Source: Diadema setosum (lineage: Eukaryota; Echinodermata; Echinoidea; Diadematoida; Diadematidae). From it: a DNA stretch of 64,000 bases. The position numbers and the translations under genes are program-made. This document shows positions 44,367 to 56,200 of this stretch, piece after piece. Position 1 is the stretch's first letter. Each line of letters begins with the position of its first letter. The stretch covers positions 4,185,001 through 4,249,000 of the forward strand of contig CM067064.1 in assembly GCA_033980235.1 (NCBI GenBank). The letters run 5' to 3'. The notes under the pieces are model-generated. The model had not been told where the DNA came from. It saw only the letters and a list, made by a program, of their open reading frames with translations, and made no database searches.

Positions 44367-44433
44367 TTAGTTCAGACGTTTGGGTCATTTGTCCAGATAG
44401 GCCCTGACGCTGGGAATTTCTGAGACGCGCTGT
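44367..44433 (-). pseudogene. GST last-exon relic C'
   Basis: The complement reads QRVSEIPSVRAYLDK then TGA (44385-44387) where C and D read Arg, followed by the remnant to the old TAA. The exon is cut off after the CAGCGCGTCTC block and joined at about 44434 to the segment paralogous to 33163. The 3' flank 44095-44366 also matches the region after the C and D stops. It is a leftover from an unequal exchange or deletion. Confidence 0.85.
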
Positions 44434-44436
44434 TTT

Positions 44437-45787
44437 TCATTTTCTTGAAACCCCCACAACGGATATTCAGTTCAATTCAATTCAATTCAATTCAATTCAA
44501 TTCAATTCATTGATAATCACAAAAAGAGAATATGTTTCCAAAATACAGTGTAAAATGTGTTGGGGTGTTCACAGAGAGGCTTGATGCAAAATGTGATCCT
44601 CTTTGTAAAATCAAATACACATGAAATTATACAAATTAATACAGATTCAGAAACGAATTCAGGCAATCAAAGATATCGGAAAGAAAATCGAATGTAATTA
44701 TTTATTTTTTAAGTGGAAAATGGCTATGAATTAATTCTAAATTTCGCTCTTAAACAATACTCAGAATAAGAATATAAAACACTAAATTGGGGGATACCGT
44801 ATACACAATATTAGGCAGGGTTCGACATTATTAGTTCTTCGTCAGTACATTGTATTGATGTTGTGATATTGTATGTATGTAAATGCTTTGCACTGTTGGA
44901 AACCGTATAAAATAAGATGAATGCAGGAATTAACTGAAATCTTTAAATCTGATTTCATTTTCTTTCTTTTTTTTCTTTTTTTTTTTTTTTTGGGGGGGGG
45001 GGGGTTCCCGAAAAAACAAATGTTGTGACCTGAAATAATCCGAAACATATAACGCAATCCATTTGAATCTTAGTTGCCCAATCGGGCTACCAAAAGATAA
45101 AGTTGGGAGCCCGACACCTCTTAGTGACCCCGGGCCATCGGAAATGTCGAGCCCTTTATTATGTAAGTATTCAATCAGACGAGTTCACGAGACCTTTATT
45201 AACATTTTGTCTGTTTACTTTTGAATTAACTGTTTACCTAAAGCTTATGGTTCACTTTGTCTGTAATCTGTAACCATGATTTGATTAGTGATCTGTAAAT
45301 AGAACCATACAGCGTAAATTCAATGTTTACTTTCATTTCTCGTTCCCTCTCTTGGCACATACATGACCAGCGATTCAGCTCTTCTGCAGTAAAGGACATG
45401 CAACCCATCAAGTAATGACATCACAGATCCAGACTGCTTCATAATATCCCTCCGCCAAGATACCAAAGGTTTCCAATGTTTGCAAAGCCCTCGTTGCAGA
45501 GGGAGGAGTAGCCTTTTGTCAAGGCCCTCTCGCTGTAATGGGCGAGCGAAGCGAGCCCAGCCGAGCGCAACCCCACTCAGCTGTGCTCTCTTCACCATAC
45601 AGCGAGAGGGCCTTGACAAAAGGCTAAGGGAGGAGGGAATGTGAAACCGAACTGTGCAGGTAGACCCATGGTCTGGGATAACATTTCAATCCGTACGAAA
45701 GTATACACAATGTTAACTCCATGCTTGCAACTCATTCACTGATACATGTACTTCCATGAGGAACCCCTTAGATCTGACACGTTTATT
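44437..45787. repeat. Segmental duplication block before gene D (left part)
   Basis: Colinear with 33163-34390. Contains (TTCAA)n at 44470-44510, poly-T and poly-G runs near 44970-45004 and a 119-bp MITE absent from the C block. No gene was seen. Confidence 0.85.
45509..45627. mobile_element. 119-bp MITE with perfect 29-bp inverted ends and exact 9-bp duplication
   Basis: The ends TAGCCTTTTGTCAAGGCCCT... are perfect inverted repeats over 29 bp (45509-45537 and 45599-45627). AGGGAGGAG is duplicated at 45500-45508 and 45628-45636. The empty site is present once at 34233-34241 in the C block. The interior carries GGGCGAGCGAAGCGAGCCC. A scrap of the same terminus occurs at about 12668-12695. Confidence 0.95.
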
Positions 45788-47220
45788 AGGTGATACGCTT
45801 TTAGCGTATCACCTATTGTGATTGTCAAAATTTCTCTTTTTAGGTGATACGCTATCAGCGTATCACCTATTGTGATTGTCAAAATTTCTCTTTTTTTTTA
45901 TTCTTCTTTCTTTCTGCCACATTTTGTGTCGTCAATATCTCAAGAATGACATTACGAAATAACATGACATTTTCAGTCAACATGTCTCATGACAAAATCT
46001 AGCCACAATAAGGTTTTCATGACAGTAACATATCTATGACATCATCTAGGCGCCATTTTGTGATTTTCGGACTGTGTCACATGATCGATCATAACTTCAT
46101 AACTAGATGTCATTTCTGTATCATTTTCGGTGGACATGAAGTTCAGGTCACGCTCTATCTTACTTTTTAACGCTAGTTACACAGGTCATCATTACGCGCG
46201 CGTAAGCGCGCGTCAAAATTTTAAAAGGCTCAAAACGACTTCCCAATGGGAAATCTCGAAGTTTCAGACAATTTTAAGCGTTTCAAACATTTTCTCGCGT
46301 GCGCGTCCGTCCGCGCAATTTCACGCGCAGAGCCCGTAAACAACATGAAAATGCAATTTTTTTGACTGATTTGGATTCCTTATACTTTGAGTAACAATAT
46401 CCATTGATTTCCGATCGATTTCGACCTATAACAAAGGAATGCACTGGCGTCAAAGTTGAAATTCCGCGTGCGCGTCTTTCTGCAAATATAGTGAAAAAAT
46501 ATGTCTTTGTTTATTTCGCCATAGCTCTTTAAATCGTCCGTTGACCCTATATTTCTATTGCATATTACAAAAGTATATGAATTGGAAATAACATTCCAAG
46601 TATCAATATTGCCAGGAAAGCGCGATGACGTCATCATATCGTCATTTTAAATAAAAAAGTGGAATTATTTTTTTTGAGGTACTGTTTCAGACATTCATTT
46701 GCTCGTATCTCTGTTGTTTAAGCTCAATATTATCCCAAATTTAGATATGTTGTACTTTGAACATTTGCCTCTCAAGTCCATGTGATGGTTTTGAAATACG
46801 ATGACGTCATCATACTAGAAATTGTGATTAAAGGTAAAGACTCAAATTCAGACAAGTTTACGTGTTATGTCTATGGGAGGTGATTTTTTTTTTAAACCAT
46901 GCATTGACTTGACAACGTTTAAGCACCTTTACCTCATCTGATTTTGCTCCATTTCCTCTGAAACATACGTATGTTGTAGCTGAGACAATAAGCTTTAGTA
47001 ATCGTGCATTTTATGTTTTAAAATCTCCTCATTAGGTTGATAATTTTGTAGTTTAAAACTGAAAATGAGAATGCAATCTGTACAGAACGATTCCCAATTT
47101 TTCTTTGCAACTGTATATTGATCGAATCCACGCTGCCACTTGTGAGAAGTTGAATAGCGCCATCACAAGTCAACCAGTCACGATAGTATTATTATATATT
47201 TAAGTTTCGCACTCAATCTT

Positions 47221-47306
47221 CAGGACAGTCGTGTGGCGTAATCGCTTAGCGCTGGGTGTTCATAACGCCATACCGGAAGGAGAGAAGTTCGACTCCCGCA
47301 GGACTT
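47221..47306 (+). repeat. tRNA-Met-like module in U1 (first of a set)
   Basis: GTGTGGCGTAATCGCTTAGC, then GGTGTTCATAACGCC (7-base loop containing CAT) and AGTTCGACTCCCGCAGGA (B-box-like). Related copies: 47836-47930, 49996-50085, 54596-54680 and 55213-55285. The acceptor stem does not pair, so these are tRNA-derived sequences, not tRNA genes. Confidence 0.6.
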
Positions 47307-49257
47307 TTCCTGTTCTTTTTTTTTCTTTTTTTTCGGCAGGTCAGCTTTACTCCGATGTCAATTATCATATTATTTTATCAAGTGTACGTAACCCATGAAC
47401 ACGGCTGCTCTATTTCCCTTGTTTTGTATTGGAGTTTGGAGATTGGGTTTGCTTCATTAATTTTGTCACACTTAATGTTGTAAATTGCCCCTTGTTACAG
47501 TGTCCCGCTTGCCACCTTTCGTTTGCTCTTTCCTTTTCTCTTCATTGGTTATTGTTATACTGTAACAGGATAGGTAGGAACATGTACGTTTAGATAACTG
47601 GCAGGAATGGGAGCTGAATTGATTAACTCTAGTCCAGGTGTATGGCGTCTCGCTCATCTCTTTGAAATTCCAGGTTGTTATTGTTTGACCCAATAACGGA
47701 GACGTAGACAGGTTTTATGTTGCTATAGAGGTATCTTGTGCCACATGAATGGAAGGCATCACTGTTAAGTAGTAGTAATGAACTTTTTCATGTTGTAAAT
47801 GATATAAAGATATGAATTTCACATCCAATCTTCGGGACAGCCGTGTGGCTTTAATATCATTAGTCGCTTAGCGCGCTGCATGGTCATTATGCACTACCTT
47901 AGGACGAGATGTTCGAGACCCGCAGGACGCTATTATTTTTTTTCTCTCTCTTTCTTTGTTTTTCTTTTGGCAGTTCAGCTTCATTCCAATGTCATTACCC
48001 CACGACACACAGTCACTCAAGTTCCTTTTTTTTTTGTCGGAGGCTGGAGGTTGGATTTGCTTCATTTATCATACGTAATGTTGTAAATTGCCTTTGGTAT
48101 ACAGTGCCCCGCTTGCCACCTTTCGTTTTCTCTTTCCTTTTCTCTACGTTTGTTCCTGTTACACTACACAAGACAAGTCGGGAAATAATTTACATAACTC
48201 AACTGGAGCAGGAATGGCAACTGAATAAATTAACTCTAGGCCAGGTGTATGGCGTCTAGCTCATCTCTTTGAAATTCCAGATTGTTATTGTTTGACCCAA
48301 TAGCGAAATTGTAGACAGGTTTTATGTTGCTATAGAGGTATCTTGTGCCACATGAGTAGAAGGCATCACTGTTTAGTAGTAGTAATGAACTTTTTCATGT
48401 CCCTCCATGTCAATTATAGGAGTTATAGGGGTTGTGTGTCTATCTGCCAAAGAAAAGGAAAACTTATTTTCGTCATGGCTGTTTCTTTATACGTAGCCGT
48501 AGGTGATGAGTGTTGTTGGTATCTGAGCAGTGAATAACACAACATCAGGCTGAAATCCCCCTTATATACTCGCTAAGCGTTCAATTGATATTTATCATCT
48601 TGATTTATGTAGTCAATCACTGCTAATGGACGGTTACAGAATTATGTTATGACACCTTTCACTGAAAGTTTGTAAAGCAAAGTTTGTGGACAAGGCAAGC
48701 AATTGTACATGAATAATACCATTGATTTCAGAGGGAAATTATGGTATACCTAAATTAATGTAAGGGTATCATTGCTTTGGAATTGCTGAGACAATATCAT
48801 CTTGGCACGAGGGCTTCCACTTCTAATAACTGATCCCTTTGAAGATGTGTCAGTCACGGGTGATCGTCATGATTCACCTTTCACGTAGAAGGTATACGTT
48901 CCACACTCTTAGTTCGAGAAGACTTACCATCATACTTCAAATTGTGATTAAAGGTAAAGACTCAAAATCAGACAAGTTGACGTGTTATGTCTATGGAAGG
49001 TGATTTTTTTTTTTAACCATGCATTGACTTGACAACGTTTAAGCACCTTTAATTCAGCTGATTTTGCTCCATTTCCTCTGAAACGTAAGTATGTGGTAGC
49101 TCAGACAATAAGCTGCAGTAATCATGCATTTTATTTTTTCAAATCTCATCAGGTTGATAATTTTGCAGCTAAAAACTGAAAATGAGAATGGAATGTGGAC
49201 AAAACGATTCCTGAATCATCTTTCACATATAAGCTTACGTTCCTCATATTTTCTCGT

Positions 49258-49345
49258 CAAGACGTACATGGCCGAGAGGACGTCACAAGAGACATGAGGT
49301 TGCACACGTACGGGTTCGAACCCCATAAGAGCACGAAACAAAATA
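49258..49345 (+). repeat. tRNA-Ser/Leu-like module in U1
   Basis: ATGGCCGAGAGGACGTCA and CGGGTTCGAACCCCATAAG form A-box-like and perfect B-box-like segments. The U2 equivalent (56630-56692) is cut within the B box by the 1.08-kb deletion. The best-preserved relative is at 60822. Confidence 0.6.
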
Positions 49346-49421
49346 CTTATATCTTTTGCTTTTTTCCTTTTATGGAGTATTCACCTTCGTCCATGTAGAA
49401 ATCACGTTTTCATGTAAACGT

Positions 49422-49422
<1 letters not shown>

Positions 49423-49456
<34 letters not shown>

Positions 49457-49462
49457 CCCACA
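49423..49462. repeat. (CA)n microsatellite in U1
   Basis: ACACAC tract with an interrupting AAAC, 3' of the tRNA-like module. A counterpart follows the U3 tRNA-like module at 60990-61012. Confidence 0.9.
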
Positions 49463-52409
49463 CAATATCCCTTTGTTTTGTGTTTGAGACCACATAGCTT
49501 TGACAGGCAACTTGGACTTGAAATTACAAATGTTAAAGTGAAGATGACTCTTAAAAGACCGCATGGCCATGTTTGATTTTTTGTTGTTGTTTTTTTGCAA
49601 TATAAAGACCTATTGGTAAATATTCATTCACATATCCTTTCCAATCAACTTGCTTGGACACGCCGACACCAAACGAAATTTTCAATTAGTTGCATGACAG
49701 AAACAATTTCATCTGAATTATGTAGGACTGTATAAAGAATTGGACTTCACGAACATTTCTCAATATTACTTCAAGTCGCTACTTAACATTATTTTCGTTG
49801 TCGATCACTGAAAATGAGAATGGAATCTGGTTGAAACGATTCCCGATTTATCTTTGTAACTGTATATTGATCGAATCCACGCGGCCACTCGTGGGAAGTT
49901 GAATAGCGCTATCAGTCACTTGACGTATATAGCCAAAAAACTGAATATCAATGTATAGCATACATAGATATATTTAAGTTTCGCACAAGATCTTCGGATA
50001 TTCCGTGTGGCAGATTTGCTTAGCACGCTGCGTGTTTATAATGCCCGACCGGAAGGAGAGAAGTTAATCGAGTCCCGCAGGACTTTTTCCTTTTATTTGT
50101 TTTCTTTTTTTTCCTGCAGTTCAGCTTCACTCTGATGTCACGAACACAGCTACTCTATTTCCCTTGTTTTGTATTGGAGTTTGGAGGTTGTACCCGCTCG
50201 CCACCATTCGTTTTCTCTTTCCTTTTCTCTTCATTTGTTCTTGTTATATGTAGCAGGATATTTAGGAACGTGTACGTTTACATAATTAACAGGAATGGGA
50301 ACTGAATTGATTAACTCTAGTCCAGGTGCATGGCGTCTCGCTTATCTCTTTGGAATTCCAGGTTGTTATTGTTTGACCAAATGACGGAGTTAAAGACAGG
50401 CAGGGAAGGAAGTGACGTGATATTGCTTCATAATGAGGAATTTTGGGCAACACCTTTCCAAGCGTAGTGATTATGACGGGGTTCTCTGTCGTTTATTTTC
50501 GTCATGGCTGTTTCACTAGTTTAGCCATAGGTGACATATGTTGTTGGCATTTGGGAGAATAGAACAGATCAGTACCAAACTGGAATAGCCCTATAAGTAA
50601 TGTGGTAAGCGTTCAATTTTTTGCATTATCTTTCTTCTTCAAAGTCAGTCACTACTGATCGAAATACACAATAATATGACACGTTCCATTGGTAGTTTAG
50701 GAAAAGGGAGTTAATGCACGATGCAATGATAAATGTGCTACCATTGATTTTAGAGACGTCGTTGTGGTGTGGTACCGGTGATGGTAAGGGAACCATAGAT
50801 TGCTTTTAAAGTAATGAGACAATCATTGGACCTTTGCATCAAGACCGTATTCCCATCTAGAATATAATGCATGTTCGTGCGGAGTTTTTTTTTTTTTTAA
50901 TCCTGACGTGGACATTTTCTTTTCCTTGATTTTAATTTAAGAATGTTATATCTAAATTTGTTTCTTTCCCCTAACATTTTTTTTTTGTTGGATATAAAGT
51001 TGGACGTTCCGTGACCGAGTAAAAGAGCAGCGATTTAGTTACAGTTTCAATGCATCTTGTTTACCATCTTCTCTGACATTAAATTAATTGTTTTTAAATT
51101 TGACATTGTCTGTCTATAAAGCAATTTGCCTGTTTATGCTCATAAAACACTGCTATAACAACTAATACATTTGCTTCACTTGTCACACGCAATGATGTGG
51201 ATTGCAGTTGTGCATGCATTTTTTCTTTTGCCACCTCTCGTTTTTCTCTCCCCTTTTCCCTCATTTTGGTTTTGTTATACTGCAGATGGGAATGATTACA
51301 ATGACATAGCCCAACTTGAAGTAGGAATGAGAACTGAATAAATTAACTCTAGGCCAGGTGTATATAGCGTCTCGCTCATCTCTTTGAAATTTCAGGTTGT
51401 CATTGTTCGATCAACGGAGTTGAAGACAGGCTTTATGTTGCTATAGAGGTATCTCGCTCCACATGAATGGAATGCATACGCTGTTTAGTATTAGTAATGA
51501 ACTTTTTCATGTCCATCCCTGCCAATAAAAGTGTGTTTGATGGGGTTTTGTGTCATTGTGCCTATGAGAAAGCAAAGTTTTATTTTCGCCATGGCTGTTT
51601 CTCTATGCGTAGCCGTGGGTGATGGGTGTTGTTGGCATCTGGCCAGTAAAGAACCGAGTATTATGCTATAATACCCCCCTCCCCCGGTTAGGTTCTAAGC
51701 GTTCAATACGGTGATATATCTTTCTTCTTTATTATGTCAATCACTGCTGATGGAATTACAGAATTATGTTATGACACGTTTCACTCAAAGCTTAAAAAAC
51801 AAAGTATATGCACGATACAAGTAATGGTGCATGTGTCCTATAGGCCATTGATTTTAGATGAGAAATTATGACATGCCTATAGTAGGATTGTCATTGATTA
51901 GGAATTAATGAAACGATTAAGCACACCTTCCACTTCTAACTGTCCCCTATGAATGTGTGTCGATCATGTGAGATCGTCATAAATTATCATTCACGTATAA
52001 GCTTACGTTCGATGTGTACTCTTGGAGGAGACCTACAGTTACATGGTTAAAGGCGATGTCTCTTTCGCTGGAGCCGTACGTTTGGCCCGTTTTTCTTTTG
52101 CCCTTTTCTCTTTAATTGAGATATCACTTTCGTCCAGGTATAAATCACATTCTCATGTAAACAGACTCACTTGCTCTATATCCCTTGTTTTGTATCGGAG
52201 GCTTCATTGGATTTACTGCTTGTAAATCTCACAGGCTTGTATATAGCTGTAAGAGCTCTTTGAACTGATCACTATGATAGCAAGATTAGAGGGAGTCATA
52301 TTGGTTATGTAAATAATGGTCAAAGGTCATATTTTAAAAGGCCACTGTTAAAGCCAGGATGGTTATAAACACTTAATTGTCATGTTTTATTTGTACGTGC
52401 CGAGGATCA

Positions 52410-53002
52410 CTTGGATCCCGTTTACAGTGCGAGGTTCGGCCGCGGCTCGGCCGCGCCGAGACCGCCTTCATTTCGGTGTAAACGCGCAAAAGGCCAAATG
52501 CGGGGCCAAAATGGCCTCGCATTAGGCCACGCTAATGTGGTCTCGGCCGCTTCTGAGCCGCGGTCGCGCCCGGCCTTTTTCTCAGTGTAAACGCAAACTG
52601 GGTTAAATGCGCGGCCAATTTTATTGTGGCTTCCAAACACTCGCCTGTACTATTTCGCTATTCAGGATATTAACCACTTCAACGTCGAAAACTAGTATAG
52701 TTTAAGGTGATTTTGTCCTGCAAAGGATTTTCTCCTTCGGCAAAGGCCTTTGCCCGAACGGCGACTTCGTCGCCACGGAATTCAGTTGCCAAAGGATCTG
52801 AAAACCAGACAATACCAAATTGCGTTTGTTTACAAGTAGAGCGCCACTACGACAAAATATTGAAAGGTCTGAATCAAAAGCGCGGCCGAGCCCGGCAGTG
52901 TAAATGGACTAAATTGCGGGGCTCGGCCGCGCAATTGAGGTTGGCCGCGGCCGCGGCTCGGCCGCGGCTCGGCCCAGCCCCGCACCGTAAACAGGGTCTA
53001 AG
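52410..53002. mobile_element. 593-bp GC-rich MITE in U1
   Basis: The ends are inverted (CCCGTTTACAGTGCGAGG at the left; CCTGTTTACGGTGCGGGG on the opposite strand at the right). GC-rich GGCCGCGGCTCGGCC blocks are near both ends and the centre is AT-richer. GC content contrasts sharply with the surroundings. An identical-length copy is in U2. GTTTACA-CTGC-type ends are seen in hAT-like MITEs; assignment is tentative. Confidence 0.7.
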
Positions 53003-53270
53003 TTTATCCACTGTACGTACTCAAAACGTCCGTAAATCGACTTAGTCGTACACGCACAGAATTTCCACATAGTTTGTGTGACAGAAAAACAAATGTGATC
53101 TGAATAATAAATGTAGGCCCCCAAAAAAGTTCAACTAAGTATCTCATTATAACTTCAAGGTGCTATATTACATTCTTTTCTTTGTCGATCACGGATGACC
53201 GACATCTGATGACCCCAAGCGTATCACCTAACTCGTCTTCAGTGTGACGAGTTTCATATCTCGTTTTTTA

Positions 53271-56200
53271 TTCTTCTTTCTTTCTGCCACATTTTGTGTC
53301 GTCAATATCTCAATAATGACATTACGGAATGACATGACATTTTCAGTCAACATGTCTCATGACAAAATCTAGCCACAATAAGGTTTTCATGACAGTAACA
53401 TATCTATGACGTCATCTAGGCGCCATTTTGTGATTTTCGGACCTTGTCACGTGATCGATCATAACTTCATAACTAGATGTCATTTCTGTATCATTTTCGG
53501 TGGACATGAAGTTCAGGTCACGCTCTATCTTACTTTTTAACGCTAGTTACACAGGTCATCATTACGCGCGCGTAAGCGCGCGTCAAAATTTTAAAAGGCT
53601 CAAAACGACTTCCCAATGGGAAATCTCGAAGTTTCAGACAATTTTAAGCGTTTCAAACATTTTCTCGCGTGCGCGTCCGTCCGCGCAATTTCGCGCGCAG
53701 AGCCCGTAAGCAACATGAAAATGCAATTTTTTTGACTGATTTGGATTCCTTATACTTGGAGTAACAATATCCATTGATTTCCGATCGATTTCGACCTATA
53801 ACAAAGGAATGCACTGGCGTCAAAGTTGAAATTCCGCGTGCGCGTCTTTCTGCAAATATAGTGAAAAAACATGTCTCTGTTTATTTCGCCATAGCTCTTT
53901 AAATCGTCCGTTGACCCTATATTTCTATTGCATATTACAAAAGTATATGAATTGTAAATAACATTCCAAGTATCAATATTGCCAGGAACACGCGATGACG
54001 TCATCATATCGTCATTTTAAATAAAAAAAGTGGAATTGATTTTTTTCAGGTACTCTTTCAGACATTCATTTGCTCGTATCTCTGTTGTTTAAGCTCAATA
54101 TTATCCCAAATTCAGATATGTTGTACTTTGAACATTTGCCTCTCAATTCCATGTGATGGTTTTGAAATATAATGACGTCATCATACTAGAAATTGTGATT
54201 AAAGGTAAAGACTCAAAATCAGACAAGTTTACGTGTTATGTCTATGGGAGGTGATTTTTTTTTTAAACCATGCATTGACTTGACAACGTTTAAGCACCTT
54301 TACCTCATCTGATTTTGCTCCATTTCCTCTGAAACATACGTATGTTGTAGCTGAGACAATAAGCTTTAGTAATCGTGCATTTTATGTTTTCAAATCTCCT
54401 CATTAGGTTGATAATTTTGTAGTTTAAAACTGAAAATGAGAATGCAATCTGTACAGAACGATTCCCAATTTATCTTTGCAACTGTATATTGATCGAATCC
54501 ACGCTGCCACTTGTGAGAAGTTGAATAGCGCCATCACAAGTCAACCAGTCACGACAGTATTATTATACATTTAAGTTTCGCACTCGGTCTTCAGGACAGC
54601 CGTGTGGCGTAATCGCTTAGCGCGCTGGGTGTTCATAATGCCATACCGGAAGGAGAGAAGTTCGACTCCCGCAGGATTTTTCCCGTTTTTTCTTTTTTCT
54701 TTTTTTTTCGGCAATTCAGCTTTACTCCGATGTCATTTATCATATTATTTTATTAAGTGTACGTAACCCGTGAACACGGCTGCTCTATTTCCCTTGTTTT
54801 GTATTGGAGTTTGGACATTGGGTTTGCTTCATTAATTTTGTCACACTTAATGTTGTAAATTGCCCCTTGTTACAGTGTCCCGCTTGCCACCTTTCGTTTG
54901 CTCTTTCATTTTCTCTTCATTGGCTCTTGTTATATTGTAACAGGATAGGTAGGAACATGTACGTTTAGATAACTGGCAGGAATGGGAGCTGAATTGATTA
55001 ACTCTAGTCCAGGTGTATGGCGTCTCGCTCATCTCTTTGAAATTCCAGGTTGTTATTGTTTGACCCAATAACGAAGTTGTAGACAGGTTTTATGTTGCTA
55101 TAGAGGTATCTTGTGCCACATAAATGGAAGGCATCACTGTTTAGTAGTAGTAATGAACCTTTTCATGTTGTAAATGATATGAAGATATGAATTTCACATC
55201 CAATCTTCGGGACAGCCGTGTGGCTTTATAGTCGCTTAGCGCGCTCCATGGTCATTATGCACTACCTTCGAGACCCGCAGGACGCTATTATTTTTTTCTC
55301 TCTCTCTTTCTTTGTTTTTCGTTTGGCAGTTCAGCTTCATTCCGATGTCATTACCCCACAACACACAGTCACTCAATTCCCCCCCCCCCTTTTTTTTTTT
55401 GTCGCAGGCTGGAGGTTGGATTTGCTTCATTTATCATACGTGTAATGTTGTAAATTGCCCTTGGTATACAGTGCCCCGCTTGCCACCTTTCGTTTTCTCT
55501 TTCCTTTTCTCTACGTTTGTTCATGTTACACTGCACAAGACAGGTCGGAAAATAATTTACATAACTCAACTGGAGCAGGAATGGCAACTGAATAGATTAA
55601 CTCTAGGCCAGGTGTATGGCGTCTCGCTCATCTCTTTGAAATTCCAGGTTGTTATTGTTTGACCCAAGAACGGAATTGTAGACAGGTTTTATGTTGCTAT
55701 AGAGGTATCTTGTGCCACATGAGTAGAAGGCATCACTGTTTAGTAGTAGTAATGAACCTTTTCTTGTTCCTCCATGTCAATTATAGTGTGTTTAAAGGGG
55801 TTGTGTGTCTATCTGCCAAAGAAAAGGAAAAACTTATTTTCGTCATGGCTGTTTCTCTATACGCAGCCGTAGGTGATGAGTGTTGTTGGTATCTGAGCAG
55901 TGAACAACAGAGCATCAGGCTAAAATCCCCCTTAGTTATACGCGCTAAGCGTTCAATTGATATATCTTTTATGTAGTCAATCACTGCTAATGGAGTTACA
56001 GAATTATGTTATGACACATTGCACTGAAAGTTTGTAAAGCAAAGTTTATGGACAAGGCAAGCAATTGTACATGAATAATACCATTGATTTCAGAGGGAAA
56101 TTATGGTATACCTAAATGTAAGGGTATCATTGCTTTGGAATTGCTGAGACAATATCTTGGCACGAGGGCTTCCACTTCTAATAACTGATCCCTTTGAAGA

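Larger units (their letters stand above)
45901..53270 (+). repeat. Composite unit U1 (about 7.37 kb)
   Basis: Runs from TTCTTCTTTCTTTCTGCCAC to the right-end block AGCGTATCACCT-hairpin-ATCTCG. The first about 900 bp carry GCGCGCGTAAGCGCGCG (46194-46210) and TGACGTCATCAT. Then come modules repeated within the unit (ATTGTGATTAAAGGTAAAG at 46823 and 48943) and several tRNA-like segments. Only short chance frames are present. Confidence 0.85.

Noticed and set aside
46130..46637. Frames repeated in U1, U2 and U3
   Set aside because: They recur only because the units are copies. In U3 the homologous frame differs in length and content, so it is not under coding constraint.
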